Source: Leucosporidium creatinivorum (lineage: Eukaryota; Basidiomycota; Microbotryomycetes; Leucosporidiales; Leucosporidiaceae). From it: DNA of 64,000 bases. How positions within the stretch are numbered: position 1 is the first letter of the stretch; each line of letters opens with the position of its first letter. The DNA is taken from assembly GCA_001600635.1 (NCBI GenBank), contig BCKL01000004.1:62001-126000 (forward strand), written 5' to 3'. The notes beneath the pieces were generated by a model. The model had not been told where the DNA came from. It saw nothing but the letters and a program-made list of their open reading frames with translations, and made no database searches. Both the position numbers and the translations under genes were made by a program. Shown here piece after piece: positions 59,010-64,000 of the stretch.

Positions 59010-59223
59010 CGAACTGAACCCCTCTCGCTCTCCCCTTCAACTCAGCTCAGCTCGCGAGCTCCAGTCGCTCTTCTGCTTCCTGCTACATCCGTCGCTTCTT
59101 CTCGTCACTCACAGCTCCGACTCGTACTCGACTATAAGTCGACAGGACTGCTCACTCTCGTTCGCTCGGATCGACTACAGAAGCTACAGAGTCGCTCGCT
59201 TGCTCGGACCGCGCTGGAAGAGG
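59010..59223 (+). repeat. F-box 5' leader of the C/D type, copy D
   Basis: Counterpart of 47676-47870 (minus). The shared TACATCCGTCGCTTCTTCTC block sits at a comparable distance before the start codon. It supports duplication of gene and promoter together. Confidence 0.65.
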
Positions 59224-60657
59224 ATGGACGAGCTCGAAGCTGGACTGCGTGCGGAGGCTGGGAGCGGTAGTGAGGACAAGAGGTGAGTTTAGTCCGCTAC
59301 TGTAGCTTGTTTGTGGCTGGTCGAGATGCTCGCCTGCAGGAGCGCTGACACTGCTCCTTGTCGCTCAACAGTGCTCCGCCTGCTGCTCGTGACATGCTCG
59401 GAAGCTCGACGGCGAGTCTGGAAGCTGAGAAGGTGTGTAGTGCGTCTCTGTTTGCTTTCGGGACCACAACTAACGCAGCTTCATCCGCAGAACCCCTCCG
59501 CCGAGCTCGAGCACTCGCAGTACGTCGCCAACGTGCAGCACGGCATCTCCCAGCTCTCCCTCACTCCCAAACGACCTCCCACCACCATCGACGACCTTCC
59601 CGACGAGCTGCTGGCCAATATCGCTTTCCTGGCTGGTCGACACGACATTCCTTCCCTCGCCCTCGTCTCTCGTCGCTGGCGCCAGCCAGCCCACCGCAAC
59701 GCCATCTGGAACGCACGGGGCTTCAAGAGCTTGATGCGACTCTCCGACTGACTCTTGGACCGTCCTGATTTCGCCAAAGTCGTGGTCTACGTGCTATTGG
59801 ACGGTCGCGAGCCTGACGGCGCTTCCGAGGGCTTCAACCGAACCAACTCGCCTTCCTGGTCCGTCTTAGCCACTCGAGCCGTTCAGATTATCCTCGAAGA
59901 CCTACCTCACGTACGTTCGTTGAGCTTCGGGGAAGGCTGCCAGCCGCCTCATCCCTCGGCGCAGAAATCGTTGTTGGCGTCGATCGGCCAGCTGCAATGC
60001 TTGAGGTACGCCGAGCTCGGCGGCCGAAAAGCTTCCTTGGACGCCGACCCTTTCGCCCTCGCCACGCCTGCCTTGTCTGCCACCCACTTCCTGGCAGCCG
60101 GCGTCCGCTTCGACCCTGCCCGCCCNCCCCCTCAACTTTACCAGTGCTGCATCGCGCGCTGGTGCCTCTCCTTGCATGGCGTCAACGCTGCTACTCTCAG
60201 AACTCTGCTGGCGTCGCTGGCGGGGGGCTCTGAAGGCGCCGAGCTTTGTTTGATCCACTTCGGCGTCTCGACTCTCGTCGAGCCTGAACAGATTGAGGCC
60301 GCCTTCCGCCCTTACCTACCCAGACTGGAGACTCTCTGCTGGAGTCACCTTCGATTCACCTCTACTCCTCAACTTCACCACCCTGAGATGCCACCCGACG
60401 CGGCTTGGGCGCTCTTGCAAGTCACCGCCGAGGCCTCCGAAAGACTGTACACGGTGTCGACGTTCTTCTGGACAGCACGGCGACCGGAGATCAACAAGTG
60501 CATCAGGCACATTCAGGGAGTGGCGCAAACGTTTGCCAAGCTGGACGACGGCCAGTGGTACATGGAGGTGGGAGGCAAGGGAGAATGGGGCGAGGAGAAC
60601 GTAGGGAAGCTGCAGGCTATCGCTCAGAAGTGGGGAGCGGTTCTTGTATGGTGCTGA
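59224..60657 (+). pseudogene. F-box gene D, one in-frame TGA
   Basis: Same exon plan as C. Exon 1 59224-59282 (MDELEAGLRAEAGSGSEDK), exon 2 ending MLGSSTASLEAEK, then NPSAELEHSQYVANVQHGIS. The F-box is TTIDDLPDELLANIAFLAGR then LALVSRRWRQPAHR. TGA at 59749-59751 interrupts RLSD/LLDRPDFAKVV in the same frame, where C reads EFTDLLLERPQLAQ. Downstream the frame stays open for 300 codons to the family tail (WGEENVGKLQAIAQKWGA then VLVWC). An ambiguous base (n) at 60125 lies in a C-rich run. With one lesion and full-length homology, this is a young pseudogene, a sequence error or a read-through gene (TGA CTC context). Confidence 0.72.
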
Positions 60658-60904
60658 AGTGGGTCCTGTGTTCACCTTGTGCTGTCGTAACGCGGCACCA
60701 ACTTCTCGCCTTCTCTCCTCCCAGGAACTCGAAGCTGGTTTGGCGGAGGTCGAGGGGAGGCGCCGAGAGACCTGCTTGCTTGCTGTGGCTCGATATAGGG
60801 TGCTGTGAGAATCACAGTTTAACTCGCCATCGCGCTGTGCTGTGGTTAGATCAAGAGCTCGCGAGCGCAGAGTGAAACGATGCAAGACGGCCTCGGCGAT
60901 GGAG

Positions 60905-61441
60905 AGCTATGAGCGAGCTCGGCTTTGACTGCGCTCGAGTTCAGGCAGGAAAGGGACGGAGATCTCGTCAGCACACTCCCTTCTCATCGCTTGAGCTCCC
61001 AGCCGACCCTCACCGAGCTGCAGAACAGCTCCCCTTGTTCTGCTCGAGGCTGAGGGAAAGCGAGGATCGAGCTCTCTCTCCTTCTCACCATCACCCCGTG
61101 TTCGGCGCTTTCGACTCGTTCTCGCTGAAGGAGAACTTCGAGTTGCTGGAAGCTCTACTGGACGACTGCTCCTCCCGTACATCTCCCCTCGTCGCTCGTT
61201 GCTGCGTCGCTTCCCACCCTTCCCTTTCGTCACTCTCTCACCGCCTCGCTCGCTGCTGGAAGCTTGGACCTCGTGCTCTCAGCTCTTGCTCAGACTAGCC
61301 AGGTGAGTAATCTGCACCACTGCTCTGCCCCTCTCAGCTCTCCCTCCCTCGACAGAGCACCTCGACGCTGGAAAGGACGGACGGTCGAATGGGCTCGAGC
61401 TCATGTTTTGATGGTCGATTTGCAGGTCGTCAAAGCTTGCC
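60905..61441 (+). repeat. Duplicated F-box 5' leader, copy F
   Basis: Imperfect direct repeat of 54745-55300. It includes GCGCTCGAGTTCAGGCAGGA, GCTGGAAGCTCTACTGGACG, GTGAGTAATCTGCACC and CTCGAGCTCATGTTTTGATG, and ends TTGCAGGTCGTCAAAGCTTG just before an ATG at 61442. Confidence 0.75.
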
Positions 61442-61481
61442 ATGAAGTACTACAGCTCTAGGTCAGATCCAGGAGGTGACT

Positions 61482-62714
61482 ATGCCGTACATGTACGTTG
61501 CGTGCCGTCGCGGCATGCAAGCCGAACCGGCGGTAGCTGACCCAACTGTTGACCAGCCCACCGCGGTCGTTCTGATACTCCTGGTCCTCACCTACGTCAT
61601 GGAGACCTACTACCATCCGCATTGCCTCCGGCGCACCTCCATCAACAGCTTGCCCTCCGAGCTCGTCGACTGCATCACTTTCCACCTCGTCGGCGATGAA
61701 GAGTCGCTCCGCGCCCTCGCTCTCGTCTCGCGACGCTTCCACGCCTCCGCGAGGGAGCGAACGCGTTGGGATGTACTCGGCTTTCGCCCCGCTGCCAATT
61801 TGAGTGGCATCCTCTACGCGACCCGACTGCACCCGCGCCTTCACTCGACCGTTCGCAACCTCACCTTTCATCGCGACCGATGGGAAGGCGAAGTCGATCT
61901 ATCGTCAGCGTTGAAGATACCGCTGGATCTTCTTTCACTGGCGCCGACTCTACGGACGCTGCACCTCGGCTGGGGACTCGTTCCTCAGAAATCTCGCTGG
62001 CGACTCATCCTCCTCCAAACGATCGCTCAGCTCCAACACCTGATTGAGCTGGACCTAGGGTTCGAGGAGAAGGATCACATCTCCATTGGACTACTTCCTC
62101 ACCTTTTCCCCGCCCCACGCCACCTTCGTAAGCTCAAGCTCAGCGTATCGAGCTTCGACAAATCCCCCGACCTCTTCGTTCGGCCCGACACCAGTATCCT
62201 CGACACGCCTCTCCCCAAATGTAGGATCGAGGAGCTGGATATAACCTTCCATTGCCTCCCAAAGGAGGAGATTCGCCTCGTGGTCGACTCTCTCGTCGTG
62301 GGCGCCGACCGAGTCTCGGTGCAAATCAGCGACGACTGGGAGACGCCCATCCTCTCCGCCGAGGATCTGGTTCACCTCCTCAGCTTCCCCTCCGGTGCAC
62401 CTTCAGTGCTCGAGCTCCTCATCTACAGCTTTGGGAGCTCAGCCCAGAATGGACCCACCGGCATTCTCCCCTTCCCCTCCCCCTCCTCCGGCGCTCATAC
62501 CACCGTCTCGCGGTTCCCCACCCACAACCACTATGGATCTCAGAAGACGCGCATCATCCTCGGTGATTGGAGGAGCATGAGGAGTCGCCTGCGGCAAATG
62601 CTGAAGGAGAGGAAGAAGCACGATCGCTTTCAAGAAACCGAGGGGAAGGCCGAGGTGACGAGGGGAGGGGATTTGAGAGACGGAGAGGCGGAGGAGTTGC
62701 GCGCTGTGTTGTAG
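61482..62714 (+). CDS. F-box protein F, start uncertain
   Basis: F-box adaptor candidate nearest to A in its body. The F-box reads SINSLPSELVDCITFHLVGD then LRALALVSRRFHASARER. LRR-like segments follow (LSLAPTLRTLHLGWGLVP, IAQLQHLIELDLGFEEKD and HLRKLKLSVSSFDKS). The C-terminus has IILGDWRSMRSRLRQMLKER and ends DGEAEELRAVL, stop 62712-62714. By position, the ATG equivalent to copies A, B and E is at 61442, but reading from it through the expected GTGACT donor to the acceptor at 61557 gives the wrong frame. The frame is open from the ATG at 61482, and a Met at 61599 (METYYHPH) lies just before the F-box. The region 61500-61560 looks like an intron (GCTGAC, GACCAG), so translation may begin at 61599. 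Confidence 0.7.
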   Translation: MPYMYVACRRGMQAEPAVADPTVDQPTAVVLILLVLTYVMETYYHPHCLRRTSINSLPSELVDCITFHLVGDEESLRALALVSRRFHASARERTRWDVLGFRPAANLSGILYATRLHPRLHSTVRNLTFHRDRWEGEVDLSSALKIPLDLLSLAPTLRTLHLGWGLVPQKSRWRLILLQTIAQLQHLIELDLGFEEKDHISIGLLPHLFPAPRHLRKLKLSVSSFDKSPDLFVRPDTSILDTPLPKCRIEELDITFHCLPKEEIRLVVDSLVVGADRVSVQISDDWETPILSAEDLVHLLSFPSGAPSVLELLIYSFGSSAQNGPTGILPFPSPSSGAHTTVSRFPTHNHYGSQKTRIILGDWRSMRSRLRQMLKERKKHDRFQETEGKAEVTRGGDLRDGEAEELRAVL

Positions 62715-63129
62715 AAGCATGGAGTGCATGCTAGGTGGCTCGAGTAGTGAGTCTGGCTCTCCCGCTCTCCTTCTCGCGCTTGGCGGGAGCTGACCCCTTC
62801 ATTCTTCGCTCAGGCTCGGACGCGACGCCCCCTCGTAGTCGCGCCCCGTCTTACAGTGCAGAACGCCAGTAACTCGCTCCTTCGCATGCTAATACAATGT
62901 TTTCGTCGTCTCGAGCTTCTCGGGAATAGGAACGGCGAGCTGCCGAGACTTCCATCTCGGCCATCGTTCGTTTCGCGCTGCGCTCCTCACCGCATCTCCT
63001 GGCTCGTCTTCTCGCCCGAGCGACAGTGCCTTTCATTTGGGTGATGTAGCATGCTGATTGTATCACTGCAAGCAAGCGTTCTATCCCGACATCCCTCTCC
63101 TCCGTCCCTCAAGCCCGACCCGAGACGCT
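62715..63129. other. Intergenic, convergent
   Basis: About 400 bases between the F-box F stop and the UMP kinase stop (convergent genes). A GCTGACCCC with downstream CAG near 62790-62813 could belong to a 3'-UTR intron of F. No other feature seen. Confidence 0.4.
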
Positions 63130-63883
63130 TCAGACCTCCTTCGCCGCCTCCAACACGGGCTCAATCCCCTTGACGATATCAGCGTAGACCTCGTCGATGG
63201 GCTTGGAGGAGTCGATCTGTGGGTTGTTGGGCGAGCGCGGCGAGCGTGGCAGGTGAGCGTGGCGAGGGGGGAAGGGAGGGAGGGGAGAGGGACGGGTGAG
63301 GGAGGGAGCGGAAAATGGGGTGGTGGTATGAGGCGAGGAGGGTGACAAAAATGCATAAGGTGAGGAGAAGTTGAGGGAGGAAGGCAAGGTCAGCTCAGCT
63401 CGGCTCGGCTCGGCTTGCGCAAGCAAGCAGCCTCGAGGACAGGACCAGCCAGAAAGCAAAAAACGCACCTCGACGACCTTTTGCTGCTTCTTGTAGTACT
63501 CGACGACGGGCATCGAGGTGGTGATGAAGGTTTCTGATGGCGAGGGAAGCGAGGGTAGCGAGCGGCGCGTGGGAGGGGAGCGGGAAGGCGTGTCGGGAAC
63601 GGGGAGCGAAGGGAGGAGGGAGGAGAGGATGGGGGGGCGGCGAATGAGACGAGGAGAGGAGGGAAGATGATGAGGCCGGAGCGAGCGGAGAGAGGGAGGG
63701 TCAGCTTTTTTCCTCCTTCCTCTTCCCAGCAGAGCTCGAAGTTCGTTGAAACTCACGGAACCTCTTCCTGATACTCTGCTCATTATCGTCGTCCCTCCCT
63801 GACGTCTTGCCCCGTTCGAGAAGACGCTCGAGGAGGATGGGTTCGGGGCAGACGAGGAAGAGGATTAGGGAGGAGGGGCAGAC
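63130..63883 (-). CDS. URA6: UMP/CMP kinase (uridylate kinase Ura6), 5' part off window
   Basis: Phosphorylates UMP to UDP in pyrimidine synthesis; member of the adenylate kinase family. Three visible exons. The first, 63883-63751, reads VCPSSLILFLVCPEPILLER and LLERGKTSGRDDDNEQSIRK, the LID region with the conserved RGxxSGRxDDN. The next has TFITTSMPVVEYYKKQQKVV, with the Ura6 TSMPVVxYY signature. The last, IDSSKPIDEVYADIVKGIEP, ends AAKEV at TGA 63130-63132. An intron acceptor at 63884 starts an intron of at least 117 nt that runs off the right edge, so the P-loop half is outside. Introns here are G-rich on the plus strand and longer than average. Confidence 0.88.
63391..63415. repeat. Short pentamer tandem repeat
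   Basis: Five head-to-tail pentamers, CAGCT twice then CGGCT three times, inside an intron of the UMP kinase gene. A minor microsatellite overlapping the expected branch-site area (GTCAGCT on the plus strand). Confidence 0.7.
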
Positions 63884-64000
63884 CTATCGGCGAGGTGCGA
63901 ATTGCGAGCGCAGGCGGGTTCGAGCGAGGTGGGGAGAGGGAGAGGGGGGAGTTGGGAGCGGAGGGAAGGCCGAGGGGTGAGAAGGGAAGAGGGAGAAGAA
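63884..64000 (-). other. Partial intron of the UMP kinase gene
   Basis: Sequence upstream of the acceptor at 63884 is pyrimidine-rich on the minus strand and contains no codons matching the Ura6 family, so it is intron up to the window edge. Confidence 0.6.

Noticed and set aside
60121-60130. Ambiguous base n in F-box D as a possible extra lesion
   Set aside because: It falls in a C-rich run and the frame is intact on both sides; it is a base-call uncertainty, not a mutation.
1-64000. Transposable or virus-like elements, CRISPR, operons
   Set aside because: No reverse transcriptase, integrase, transposase or capsid motif, no long terminal repeats and no spaced short repeats were seen. The F-box leaders are the only sizeable repeats.

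Overview
The window is nuclear DNA of a GC-rich, intron-dense basidiomycete fungus, most likely a Pucciniomycotina red-yeast type (Rhodotorula/Sporobolomyces-like). That placement is inference from gene content and style. Nearly every gene is broken by several short introns with GT(G/A)AG donors, a CTGAC branch site (often GCTGACC) 10-30 nt before the acceptor, and YAG acceptors. Single-frame open stretches are therefore exons, and many long opposite-strand frames are codon-bias shadows. I saw no tRNA, rRNA, CRISPR array, or transposon or viral protein.

Layout. 1-5118 (minus): an SDR oxidoreductase running off the left edge and a Zn2Cys6 transcription factor. 5735-21185 (plus): a small membrane protein, a TauD-type Fe(II)/2-oxoglutarate dioxygenase, the TRAPPII subunit Trs120, F-box gene A and the Pif1 helicase. 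21372-34402 (minus): a GAR-domain coiled-coil protein, an RBR ubiquitin ligase with a decayed partial copy beside it, a G-protein alpha subunit and the IPC synthase Aur1. 35333-44024 (plus): an SMP-30-type lactonase, Arp3, the THO subunit Tho3/Tex1 and a secreted arylsulfotransferase-like protein. 44214-64000 (mixed): F-box genes B and C, Smi1/Knr4, a second Zn2Cys6 factor, F-box E, an Elf1-like elongation factor, F-box D, F-box F and the 3' end of a UMP kinase.

Most genes are unrelated housekeeping genes of membrane traffic, actin, cell wall, sphingolipid, mRNA export, DNA maintenance and nucleotide metabolism. I see no metabolic cluster. The accessory component is a family of six F-box genes in two subfamilies (A, B, E, F and C, D). 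Copies were duplicated together with their 5' leaders, including a conserved 5'-UTR intron, and were dropped between housekeeping genes on both strands. Four of the six carry one or two apparent lesions: a stop in A, a frameshift in B, a stop in D, and a lost acceptor plus a frameshift in E. C looks whole; F looks whole except for an uncertain start. This is a birth-and-death family and the most unusual thing here. Other notable points are two GC-AG introns, 17- and 22-nt microexons that code for conserved motifs, a recurring intronic GAGCGCCGAGC word, and a 32-nt poly-G run.
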